A stretch of 24,392 nucleotides of DNA from CAUTUX01 sp963542015. Lineage in GTDB: Bacteria; Bacillota; Clostridia; Christensenellales; CAG-917. Each line of letters begins with the position of its first letter. Position 1 is the first letter of the stretch. The notes below the pieces were generated by a model that searched no databases, was not told where the DNA came from, and saw only the letters and a list, made by a program, of their open reading frames with translations. The stretch lies in the NCBI GenBank assembly GCA_963542015.1, contig CAUTUX010000015.1, positions 1 to 24,392 on the forward strand, read 5' to 3'. Shown piece by piece: positions 17,962 through 24,392 of the stretch. Position numbers and translations under genes: made by a program.

Positions 17962-19605
17962 TTAAACTTCTTTTAGCTTGTTTCTGATAATTTTACCAGA
18001 AATTGTTTTTGGCAAATCTTCAACAAAATCAATCTGTCTAGGATATTTATAAGGTGCAGTGGAACTTTTTACAAAATTCTGTATTTCTTTTTTTAACTCT
18101 TCAGATGGTAAATATCCTTTTGCTGGCACAATAAACGCTTTAACAACCTGTCCTCTTGTTGAATCAGGAATACCTATTACAGCACATTCAAGAACTGCTT
18201 TATGCTCCATTAATACAGACTCAATCTCAAATGGTGAAATTCTATAACCACTAGATTTTATAATTTCATCTGTTCTACCGACAAAATAAAGATAACCATC
18301 TTCATCTTGCCATGCCATGTCACCAGTATGATAAAAACCGTCGTGCATAACTCTCGCAGTTTCACTAGGATTTTTATAATATTCTGAAAATAATCCGATT
18401 GGAATACCTGTTTTTAATGAAATGCATATTTCTCCAACCACTCCAGGTTGTACCTTATTCCCATCAGAATCAAGCAGGGAAATTGAATAATTTGGCGTCG
18501 GTTTACCCATGCTTGATACCTTCACAGGCATGTTAATTAAATTCGCAACAGTTAATGTCGTCTCCGTCTGTCCAAACCCTTCCTTTATTTCAAGTCCAAG
18601 TGCTTCCTTTATTCTTGTAACCACTTCTGGATTTAATGCTTCTCCAGCTGTTGTAAGATATCGCAATGACGATAAATCAAATTGAGACAAGTCAGCTTTA
18701 ATTAAAAATCTGTATATCGTAGGCGGAGCACAAAATGTTGTCACTTTATATTTTTCTATCAGTTTAAGCAATTCAACATAATCAAACTTCTTAAAATCGA
18801 ATGCAAATACACATGCACCAATAATCCATTGACCATACAATTTACCCCATGCTGCCTTACCCCAACCTGTTTCTGCAACAGTTAAATGTATGTCATTTTC
18901 TTTAATATCATGCCACCATTTGGCTGTAACAAAATGTGCAAGTGAATAAGTGTGTGCGTGTTCTGCAATTTTAGGATATGCCGTTGTTCCAGATGTAAAA
19001 AACATTAACATCGGTTCGTTACTTTTAGGCATTCTATTCGGATCAATTGTAAGTTTTGTCGAACAATCTCTGTATGCATCCTCTATATCGTGCCATCTAT
19101 TTCTTGAGCCATCAGACGAGATTTTTATTATATCCTTTTTTAAATCACTGATTGCAAGTTCAGCTTCTTCTATGCATTCTTCAGTAGACACGCAGATTAT
19201 TGCATTTATATCTGCTTCTTTAATTCTATAAACTAAGTCCTTCTTTTTAAGTTGAATTGTTGCTGGAACCGCTACTGCACCTATCTTGTGAAGTGCAATC
19301 ATTGCCATCCAGAAATTATAATGTCTTCTAAGTACAACAAGTACTCTGTCACCCTTTTTTATCCCCAATGATAAGAAGTAGTTGGCTACTTGATTGGACA
19401 TGTGCATTATATCCGCAAAGCTAAACTTCTTTTCCTTTAAATCATGCGATATCCAAAGCAATGCAGTTTTATCAGGTGTTTTTTTGCCGTAATAATCTAT
19501 AACATCATATCCAAAATTATAGTTTTCATAATTAAAAAAAGAGATATCCTTAAGACATCCATCCTTAGTTATCTCTTCTTTAATAAATTTTTTATATAAA
19601 TCCAT
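17962..19605 (-). CDS. AMP-forming acyl-CoA synthetase (acetyl/medium-chain type)
   Basis: Member of the ANL adenylate-forming superfamily, converting a carboxylic acid, ATP and CoA to acyl-CoA, AMP and PPi in the cytoplasm. Of 547 residues, the phosphate-binding A3 motif FFTSGTTAYPK is at 202-212, followed by EGFGQTETT (A5), YHTGDMAWQDEDGYLYFVGR (A7/A8 hinge region) and PKTISGKIIR (A10) with the catalytic lysine K538 near the C terminus. The whole-length pattern, including AETGWGKAAWGKLYGQW, is closer to acetyl/medium-chain (ACSM-like) synthetases than to long-chain FadD; the substrate cannot be read from sequence. The ATG is 30 bases after the pckG stop. A GGAAGG site lies unusually far upstream (19 bases), so initiation may be weak or coupled to pckG. 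No terminator separates the two genes, suggesting one transcript. Confidence 0.92.
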   Translation of the reverse strand: MDLYKKFIKEEITKDGCLKDISFFNYENYNFGYDVIDYYGKKTPDKTALLWISHDLKEKKFSFADIMHMSNQVANYFLSLGIKKGDRVLVVLRRHYNFWMAMIALHKIGAVAVPATIQLKKKDLVYRIKEADINAIICVSTEECIEEAELAISDLKKDIIKISSDGSRNRWHDIEDAYRDCSTKLTIDPNRMPKSNEPMLMFFTSGTTAYPKIAEHAHTYSLAHFVTAKWWHDIKENDIHLTVAETGWGKAAWGKLYGQWIIGACVFAFDFKKFDYVELLKLIEKYKVTTFCAPPTIYRFLIKADLSQFDLSSLRYLTTAGEALNPEVVTRIKEALGLEIKEGFGQTETTLTVANLINMPVKVSSMGKPTPNYSISLLDSDGNKVQPGVVGEICISLKTGIPIGLFSEYYKNPSETARVMHDGFYHTGDMAWQDEDGYLYFVGRTDEIIKSSGYRISPFEIESVLMEHKAVLECAVIGIPDSTRGQVVKAFIVPAKGYLPSEELKKEIQNFVKSSTAPYKYPRQIDFVEDLPKTISGKIIRNKLKEV

Positions 19606-19635
19606 CTTGCGGGTTTTGCGAGCACCTTCCGTTAT

Positions 19636-21408
19636 TTATTTAACATTATTCTTTAATGTCTCAAGTTCCTTTGCAAGTTCTTTTGGTAATGTCTTGTCAG
19701 CATCAAATTTAGCATAAAACTCTTCTATTCCCTTTGCATCTTCACGCCATAGTTCATTTTCAACTGTTAATAAATTCTCAATATCAGCTTCTGTCATTTT
19801 TAGACCTTTGATATTGATGTCCTTTGCATTAGGAACAAATCCAATTGCAGTTTCTTTTGCATCAACTTCTCCATCAACTCTTTTGATAATCCAATCAAGA
19901 ACTCTCATATTATCGCCAAAGCCAGGCCACAAGAAGTTTCCGTTTTCATCTGTTCTGAACCAGTTAACATTAAATATCTTTGGTTGATGCTTAACCTTCT
20001 TTCCAATTTCAATCCAATGTTTGAAATAATCTCCCATGTTATATCCACAGAATGGCAACATAGCCATTGGATCACGACGTACAACACCAACTGCACCACT
20101 TGCTGCTGCTGTTGTTTCTGATGCCATTATAGAGCCTATAAATACTCCATGATTCCAATCTCTTGCCTCGTATACTAATGGTGCTGTCTTTGCTCTTCTA
20201 CCACCAAATATAATTGCATCTAATGGTACTCCATTAGGATTTTCAAAATCTTCAGATATACAAGGACAATTAATTGCTGGCGCTGTAAATCTGGAATTTG
20301 GATGAGCACCCTTAATTCCTTCAGCTCTTTCTTTATCTGTCCATGGATTTCCCTTCCAGTCAATTGCTTCTTTTGGTGGATTCTTATCCAATCCTTCCCA
20401 CCATACTGTATTATCTGCTAAGTTATGCACAACATTTGTAAAGATTGTATTATTTCTTGTTGATGCCAGAGCATTTGGATTTGTTTTCTCGTTTGTTCCT
20501 GGAGCAACTCCGAAGAAACCATTTTCTGGGTTAATTGCATACATTTTGCCATCTTTAATTTTAATCCATGCAATATCGTCACCAACTGTATAGATTTTGT
20601 ATCCTTTATCTGCAAATTCCTTTGGTGGAATTAACATTGCAAGGTTTGTTTTTCCACATGCTGATGGAAATGCTGCTGCTACATATCTCTTTTCTCCATT
20701 TGGCTTTTCTAAACATAAAATAAGCATGTGTTCTGCCAGCCAACCTTCTTTGTTTCCAAGATATGAAGCTATTCTCAATGCAAAACATTTTTTACCTAAT
20801 AAAACATTTCCGCCATAACCTGAGTTTACAGACATGATTGTGTTATCTTCTGGGAACTGGCATATATATCTCTTTTCAGCATCAATATCTGCCTTTGCAT
20901 GTAAACCTCTAACAAAATCATCACTCTTCCCAAGTTGATCTAATACTTTTTGTCCTATTCTTGTCATTATATTCATATTAAGAACAACATATATTGAATC
21001 GGTTAACTCAATACCTATTTTTGAAAAAGGTGAACCAACAGCACCCATTGAATATGGAATAATGTACATTGTTCTGCCTTTCATGGCTCCATCATATAAG
21101 CCTCTTAACATCTTATATGCTTCTTTAGGCTCCATCCAGTTGTTTGTAGGACCTGCATTCTCTTTCTTTCTTGAACATATAAATGTTCTTCCCTCAACTC
21201 TAGCTACATCGTTTTCTTTTGTTCTATGCAAATAACATCCAGGTAGCTTCTCTTCATTTAACTTTATCATCTCACCAGTTGCACATGCTTCAGCTCTCAA
21301 CTGGTTTAGTTGTTCTTCGCTACCATCAATCAATACAACTTTATCTGGCTTACATAATTCAACTGATTCTTCAACAAATTTTGTTAATCCTTTACTTAAA
21401 AACTTCAT
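19636..21408 (-). CDS. pckG: Phosphoenolpyruvate carboxykinase (GTP)
   Basis: Interconverts oxaloacetate plus GTP with phosphoenolpyruvate, CO2 and GDP in the cytoplasm; in anaerobes it may run towards gluconeogenesis or towards CO2 fixation. The GTP-type signatures are clear: kinase-1a loop FPSACGKTNLAML with the reactive cysteine C251 and K253, the GDDIAW metal/kinase-2 motif, ASTRNNTIFTN, and the nucleotide-binding NWFRTDENGNFLWPGFGDN. Length is 590 residues from the ATG at 21408, usual for the family. That ATG is chosen over the in-frame GTG at 21450 because it has AGAGAGG at the right distance, while the GTG lies about ten bases from the predicted transcription start and would add a 14-residue basic extension containing the leader dyad. 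It is followed by an acyl-CoA synthetase gene. Confidence 0.96.
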   Translation of the reverse strand: MKFLSKGLTKFVEESVELCKPDKVVLIDGSEEQLNQLRAEACATGEMIKLNEEKLPGCYLHRTKENDVARVEGRTFICSRKKENAGPTNNWMEPKEAYKMLRGLYDGAMKGRTMYIIPYSMGAVGSPFSKIGIELTDSIYVVLNMNIMTRIGQKVLDQLGKSDDFVRGLHAKADIDAEKRYICQFPEDNTIMSVNSGYGGNVLLGKKCFALRIASYLGNKEGWLAEHMLILCLEKPNGEKRYVAAAFPSACGKTNLAMLIPPKEFADKGYKIYTVGDDIAWIKIKDGKMYAINPENGFFGVAPGTNEKTNPNALASTRNNTIFTNVVHNLADNTVWWEGLDKNPPKEAIDWKGNPWTDKERAEGIKGAHPNSRFTAPAINCPCISEDFENPNGVPLDAIIFGGRRAKTAPLVYEARDWNHGVFIGSIMASETTAAASGAVGVVRRDPMAMLPFCGYNMGDYFKHWIEIGKKVKHQPKIFNVNWFRTDENGNFLWPGFGDNMRVLDWIIKRVDGEVDAKETAIGFVPNAKDINIKGLKMTEADIENLLTVENELWREDAKGIEEFYAKFDADKTLPKELAKELETLKNNVK

Positions 21409-21420
21409 TTTTCCTCTCTT

Positions 21421-21447
21421 CCGACAATCTAAAATTCTTTGTGTCGG
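21421..21447 (-). promoter_or_regulatory. Inverted repeat in the pckG leader
   Basis: The perfect dyad CCGACA-N15-TGTCGG lies between the predicted transcription start (about 21461) and the pckG ribosome-binding site, with the 3' arm touching the AAGAGAGG site. It is GC-rich in an otherwise AT-rich gap. It could act as DNA, an operator just downstream of the start point, or as RNA, a hairpin that affects ribosome access. The regulator is not known, and the sequence does not match the CcpA cre or Rex consensus as I know them. Confidence 0.5.
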
Positions 21448-21467
21448 CACAAATCAAATATGAGTTA

Positions 21468-21497
21468 ATTATAACCTATTTAACTTATTTCAGTCAA
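21468..21497 (-). promoter_or_regulatory. Promoter of pckG
   Basis: The minus strand carries TTGACT (21492-21497) and a perfect TATAAT (21468-21473) with an 18-base spacer, one of the two best sigma-A promoters in the window. The predicted start point near 21461 gives a leader of about 50 bases containing the CCGACA dyad. It lies just beyond the end of the GH31 gene, so pckG is probably transcribed independently of it. Confidence 0.8.
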
Positions 21498-21525
21498 TTT
21501 TCCACTTTTAAAAAATCGGCAATAA

Positions 21526-23049
21526 TTAGAGCTTTTCAAAAACTAATAACTTGTTTAAAGGCACACTAAATCTTTGCCTATTTCCACCTTCATAAGCCTT
21601 ATCATCCAGCATTGATTTCCATTTGCCTTTAGGCAATAACACTGTCTTTATTCTAATACCTTTGTGCACAACTGGTGCCACCAAATACTTATTCCCAAGC
21701 ATAAATTGTTGTTTCGCTTTATGCATATTTTGATTTGGAAATTCATATTCCATATATCGAACTATAGGTTCTCCAGAACCTGATGCTTGGACTGCTAAGT
21801 CATATATATAGTCAGCAAACTTTTCATGTATATGTGCTGCTTCCACACACATCTTTGCAAACTTCTCATTTTTTAATTCCCATATTGATTTTGAGTACTG
21901 CATCATTGGCAACAACGATGCACATTCGGCAGCCCGTACAAATAATTCGTTATCCATTTTCTTACCTGGTTTGAAGTCCAAATCTCTTCCACCACCAACC
22001 ATATCTGCACAAGCATACGGCGAGCCTATAATGGATAGAAGTAGAATGTTTGGAATTAGAGCCCTAAGACCTAAAATACTATTCCATCTGTGTCGCTTAT
22101 CAGACAATCTTTGTGCGATACTAAGCCCTCCGCATTTCCAAGCTGCTCGTAACTCATTATATTTATACTCAGTCCCAAGCTTTGCCCACAGTTCAGACTG
22201 TTTGTTGGCTGTAATGTTCATTGCTGTATTATCTGTATCGAAATAATATTGAGCGTCTCCTCCATCTTGTTTAAATCCAGATATTCCATATGTGTGCTGT
22301 AACCACTCACACTGTTCTTTGAACCATTTGACTGCATATGGATGTGACATGTCTAACAACGCATCTGTTCCATTCCACCACTTTCTCATTGCTACATTGT
22401 TCATCTTATCTCGAACAAGTGCATTTCTTTCTTTTAGCTTTTCAAAATCTGGAGATGACGGTGATACAAACGGTGCTATCCATAAAGAAACTTTAAATCC
22501 TAACTTAATCAAATCCTCAACCATTTTTTTAGGGTCAGCAAATTTCTCATTAAAATCCCAATTGCCAAATCCTTTTTGCCATCCGTCATCTATAATTAAT
22601 TCTCCAGTAGGCATCCCTGATTCAATTATGCTTTTTGCATATTTTACAATGTCTTCTTGATTTTGATTCTTTAGCAGTTCAATCCATGTACAATACTGCG
22701 GACTTACGAATTTTTCTTTAGGAGGCAATTTCCCATCGAACGGAAAGTATTTTTTTGATGCATCAAGATATGCATCTTTTAAATTATTGTTATGTGAAAA
22801 CATCTCTATTTTTTCTTTTGATTTAAAAATTATTTTATTCCCTACTACAACTGTTTTTAATCCGCCTTCAGACCATACAAATCTACCTTTAGTGCTTACA
22901 TAAAATGGTGCCGACTGATTGTATAGAATATTCCTTAGATCGTTACAGTAATACGGCTTAAATGGTGAGATTGGCATCAAAAATCCAAGAGCAACATTGC
23001 CACCATACCAGTATTCATTTTTTAAAAATTTAACAATAAGCTTTCCCAT
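21526..23049 (-). CDS. Glycoside hydrolase family 31 protein (cytoplasmic)
   Basis: Predicted retaining alpha-glycosidase of family GH31, 507 residues from the ATG at 23049 (an in-frame GTG at 23058 is possible; the ATG has GGGGA just upstream). The (beta/alpha)8 core is recognisable in GELIIDDGWQ, KVSLWIAPFVSPSSP, the strand GISGFKQDGGDAQ with the likely nucleophile Asp at residue 262, and RLSDKRHRWNS with the likely acid/base Asp at 317. SPYACADMVGGGRD and a C-terminal beta region with VAPVVHKG and PKGKW follow. No signal peptide is visible, so it should act on imported sugars or short oligosaccharides. The FKQDGGD nucleophile motif and short length recall the MYORG-like branch rather than classical alpha-glucosidases or xylosidases; substrate is unknown. 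It lies 34 bases beyond the rpsU terminator, and no convincing promoter of its own is visible. Confidence 0.85.
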   Translation of the reverse strand: MGKLIVKFLKNEYWYGGNVALGFLMPISPFKPYYCNDLRNILYNQSAPFYVSTKGRFVWSEGGLKTVVVGNKIIFKSKEKIEMFSHNNNLKDAYLDASKKYFPFDGKLPPKEKFVSPQYCTWIELLKNQNQEDIVKYAKSIIESGMPTGELIIDDGWQKGFGNWDFNEKFADPKKMVEDLIKLGFKVSLWIAPFVSPSSPDFEKLKERNALVRDKMNNVAMRKWWNGTDALLDMSHPYAVKWFKEQCEWLQHTYGISGFKQDGGDAQYYFDTDNTAMNITANKQSELWAKLGTEYKYNELRAAWKCGGLSIAQRLSDKRHRWNSILGLRALIPNILLLSIIGSPYACADMVGGGRDLDFKPGKKMDNELFVRAAECASLLPMMQYSKSIWELKNEKFAKMCVEAAHIHEKFADYIYDLAVQASGSGEPIVRYMEYEFPNQNMHKAKQQFMLGNKYLVAPVVHKGIRIKTVLLPKGKWKSMLDDKAYEGGNRQRFSVPLNKLLVFEKL

Positions 23050-23092
23050 TTTCCCCACATTTTTAAGTTTAGCAAAAATTAACTGTTAAAAT

Positions 23093-23120
23093 AAAGAACA
23101 CCGCTTAATCGGTGTTCTTT
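23093..23120 (-). terminator. Rho-independent terminator of rpsU
   Basis: On the minus strand an 11-bp perfect stem (AAAGAACACCG pairing with CGGTGTTCTTT) encloses a 6-base loop and runs into a U-rich tail (TTTATTTT). It lies about 37 bases after the rpsU stop codon. The opposite orientation lacks a T-tract. Partial read-through could feed the GH31 gene downstream. Confidence 0.9.
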
Positions 23121-23156
23121 AAAATGAAAAAATTAAAAAAGGAGAAAAAACTTCGA

Positions 23157-23342
23157 TTATCTCTGTTTCAAGTACATACGCTTTCTTGCCGCTTCTGCTT
23201 TTTTCTTTCTCTTTACACTTGGCTTTTCGTATGCCTCTTTTCTGCGAAGATCGCCTATTATACCATCATGAGCACATCTTCTCTTCCATCTTCTAAGAAT
23301 CATCTCTAGTGTCTCATTTTCTTTGGCTTCAACTCTTGACAT
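23157..23342 (-). CDS. rpsU: 30S ribosomal protein S21
   Basis: Small basic protein of the 30S subunit that acts near the mRNA 3' end region during initiation. The 61-residue sequence has the typical S21 pattern: ETLEMILRRWKRRCAHDGI, then LRRKEAYEKPSVKRKKK and a Lys/Arg-rich tail. Length is normal. The ribosome-binding site AGGGGGTGA is very strong. The gene stands alone, with its own promoter about 30 bases upstream and a terminator right after it; in many relatives it is followed by yqeY, which is absent here. Confidence 0.95.
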   Translation of the reverse strand: MSRVEAKENETLEMILRRWKRRCAHDGIIGDLRRKEAYEKPSVKRKKKAEAARKRMYLKQR

Positions 23343-23372
23343 ATTATCACCCCCTCGCAGTTCGATATTGCA

Positions 23373-23401
23373 AGTATATGCCTTTAAGTGAGTTTTGTAA
23401 A
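23373..23401 (-). promoter_or_regulatory. Promoter of rpsU
   Basis: The minus strand has TTTACA (23396-23401) and TATACT (23373-23378) with a 17-base spacer, close to the sigma-A consensus. The start point near 23366 gives a leader of about 25 bases ending in the AGGGGGTGA site. Confidence 0.8.
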
Positions 23402-23497
23402 ATAATTTTTAAAGCTTGCAAGTTAATCGCACTTAAACAAATAGCATTATAAGGCTATATCCTTTATATCCCTTATTTATTCATATAGAATAAAGTC

Positions 23498-24392
23498 ATG
23501 GAACTTGCAGGTTATATTTTCCTTTTAATTATTGGCTTAGTGTTAATAATCTTTGGCGGTGATGCGTTCGTTGATGGAGTTTCTTGGATTGCAAAAAAAC
23601 TTGGTATTCCTCAATTTATTATAGGTGCCACTCTCGTTTCATTTGTAACAACACTTCCTGAAATTATTGTTTCAACAATTGCTGCTGGTGAAGGAAAAAC
23701 TGATTTAGCTATAGGTAATGCAATTGGGTCAGTAAATGCAAATATAGCTCTAATAATGAGTCTCTCAATCATATTCATCCCTGTTGCAATAAAAAGAAAA
23801 GAATATGCCTTTAAATTTATTTTATTTCTCATAAGTGTTGTAAGTCTCTGGTTGCTCTCTTTTAAATCAAAAAGTCTTGCTCTATGGGGTGCTGGCATTT
23901 CTATAATTCTCTTTGTCGTTTTTATAACAGAAAATATTGTCGTTACAATAAAAAAATATAAAGAAAAATTTTGTCTTGAAAATACCATTGATGTGGATGA
24001 ATATCATATGGTATCAAATAGCAAAGAATTTGCACTTGGTGCAGATGGGAAAATTATAAAGTTAAAATTAAAAGAAAAATCCTCTAGTAAAGAAATTGCT
24101 CATAACTTGTTTCGTTTTGTTTTTGGAATTGGCGGTATTATCGGCGGAGCTCAACTCCTGGTAACATATGGTGAGAAATTTGCATTCAAAGTTGGTGTTC
24201 CAAGCCGTATTATAGCGGTAACTGTTATAGCTATTGGAACATCTCTGCCTGAACTTGTAACCACAATAACTTCAATAGTTAAAAAGAAAGCTGATTTGTC
24301 AGTTGGAAATATAATCGGAGCCAATGTCATTGATATTACTTTAATTCTCGCATTATGTGCCTTTATATCTGGAAAACCGCTACCAGTTAACA
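23498..24392 (+). CDS. Na+/Ca2+ exchanger-family (CaCA) membrane protein, 3' end beyond window
   Basis: The plus-strand frame opens with ATG at 23498 (MELAGYIFLLIIG) and continues for 298 codons to the edge. It shows the two inverted alpha-repeats of the Ca2+/cation antiporter superfamily. The first is GGDAFVDGVSWIAKKLG through SFVTTLPEIIVSTIAA to GNAIGSVNAN (about residues 20-90). The second is GGAQLLVTYGEKFAFKVG through AIGTSLPELVTTITS to GNIIGANVIDITLI (about 222-290). Both repeats keep the acidic P-E ion ligand. A polar loop (about 153-205) separates the halves. The first repeat has VTTLPE and GSVNAN instead of GTSxPE and GSN, a variant I associate with clostridial members. The direction of Ca2+ movement and the coupling ion are not readable from sequence. 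It diverges from rpsU; no clear Shine-Dalgarno site or promoter is visible. Only the last helix or so is missing. Confidence 0.9.
   Translation, partial: MELAGYIFLLIIGLVLIIFGGDAFVDGVSWIAKKLGIPQFIIGATLVSFVTTLPEIIVSTIAAGEGKTDLAIGNAIGSVNANIALIMSLSIIFIPVAIKRKEYAFKFILFLISVVSLWLLSFKSKSLALWGAGISIILFVVFITENIVVTIKKYKEKFCLENTIDVDEYHMVSNSKEFALGADGKIIKLKLKEKSSSKEIAHNLFRFVFGIGGIIGGAQLLVTYGEKFAFKVGVPSRIIAVTVIAIGTSLPELVTTITSIVKKKADLSVGNIIGANVIDITLILALCAFISGKPLPVN

Noticed and set aside
21409..21450. Longer pckG start at GTG 21450
   Set aside because: It would place the start about ten bases from the predicted transcription start, add an atypical basic extension, and turn the leader dyad into coding sequence. 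The ATG at 21408 has a better ribosome-binding site.
21219..21569. Plus-strand open frame over the pckG start and promoter
   Set aside because: It spans the end of the GH31 gene, the pckG promoter and the start of pckG on the other strand. There is no ribosome-binding site or recognisable product.
23059..23092. Promoter for the GH31 gene between the rpsU terminator and the start codon
   Set aside because: TAAACT at 23066-23071 could be a -10 box, but no acceptable -35 is found at the right spacing and the start point would fall on the start codon.
23430..23497. Promoter and ribosome-binding site for the exchanger gene
   Set aside because: TAGAAT at 23486-23491 and TATAAG near 23450 were considered. 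Neither has a good -35, and no Shine-Dalgarno site precedes the ATG, so nothing is annotated.
1..24392. CRISPR arrays, tRNA or rRNA genes, transposases, phage or defence genes
   Set aside because: Both strands were read for regular spaced repeats, tRNA-like TTC loops, terminal inverted repeats and defence-gene motifs; none was found. All space outside the listed genes is short intergenic DNA.

Overview
The window looks like chromosomal DNA of an AT-rich, low-GC Gram-positive bacterium (Bacillota, probably an anaerobic clostridial lineage). The evidence is strong purine-rich Shine-Dalgarno sites, an RNase HIII, a GTP-type PEP carboxykinase, a ribosomal protein S21 gene with a canonical sigma-A promoter, an Enterococcus-style V-type ATPase operon, and a giant surface protein with MBG/YDG-like repeats. 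The genus cannot be fixed from this sequence alone.

Layout, following minus-strand transcription from right to left. At the right edge an incomplete plus-strand Na+/Ca2+ exchanger-family gene (from 23498) diverges from rpsU (23157-23342). rpsU has its own promoter and a clear rho-independent terminator. Next come a cytoplasmic GH31 glycosidase (21526-23049), then pckG (19636-21408) with a near-consensus promoter and a dyad in its leader, then an AMP-forming acyl-CoA synthetase (17962-19605) 30 bp behind pckG. A single gene of 9.8 kb (8068-17874) encodes a 3268-residue secreted, membrane-anchored, repeat-rich surface protein. rpiB (7617-8066) starts one base after its stop codon. Last is a tight V-type ATPase operon (1053-7514) in the order G, I, K, E, C, F, A (E. 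hirae ntpFIKECGA). It runs into rnhC (100-1056) through a 4-bp ATGA overlap, and possibly into a further gene cut by the left edge.

How the parts may work together. The K (rotor) subunit keeps the Na+ ligand set of the E. hirae Na+-ATPase, so the pump is predicted to move Na+. A Na+/Ca2+ exchanger-family protein is encoded at the other end of the window. The glycosidase, PEP carboxykinase, acyl-CoA synthetase and RpiB fit central carbon metabolism (sugar release, gluconeogenesis/anaplerosis, carboxylate activation, pentose phosphates). The giant protein is probably an adhesion or surface stalk molecule.

The most unusual points are: the giant protein, with an N-terminal region of about 600 residues that I cannot assign and a C-terminal membrane anchor instead of a sortase signal; rpiB, whose Shine-Dalgarno sequence is built from the Arg-Arg codons of the giant protein's membrane-anchor tail; and a V-ATPase operon in which rnhC occupies the place where the B and D subunit genes normally follow A. 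No RNA genes, IS elements, CRISPR arrays or phage genes were seen. No gene-free stretch exceeds about 155 bp.
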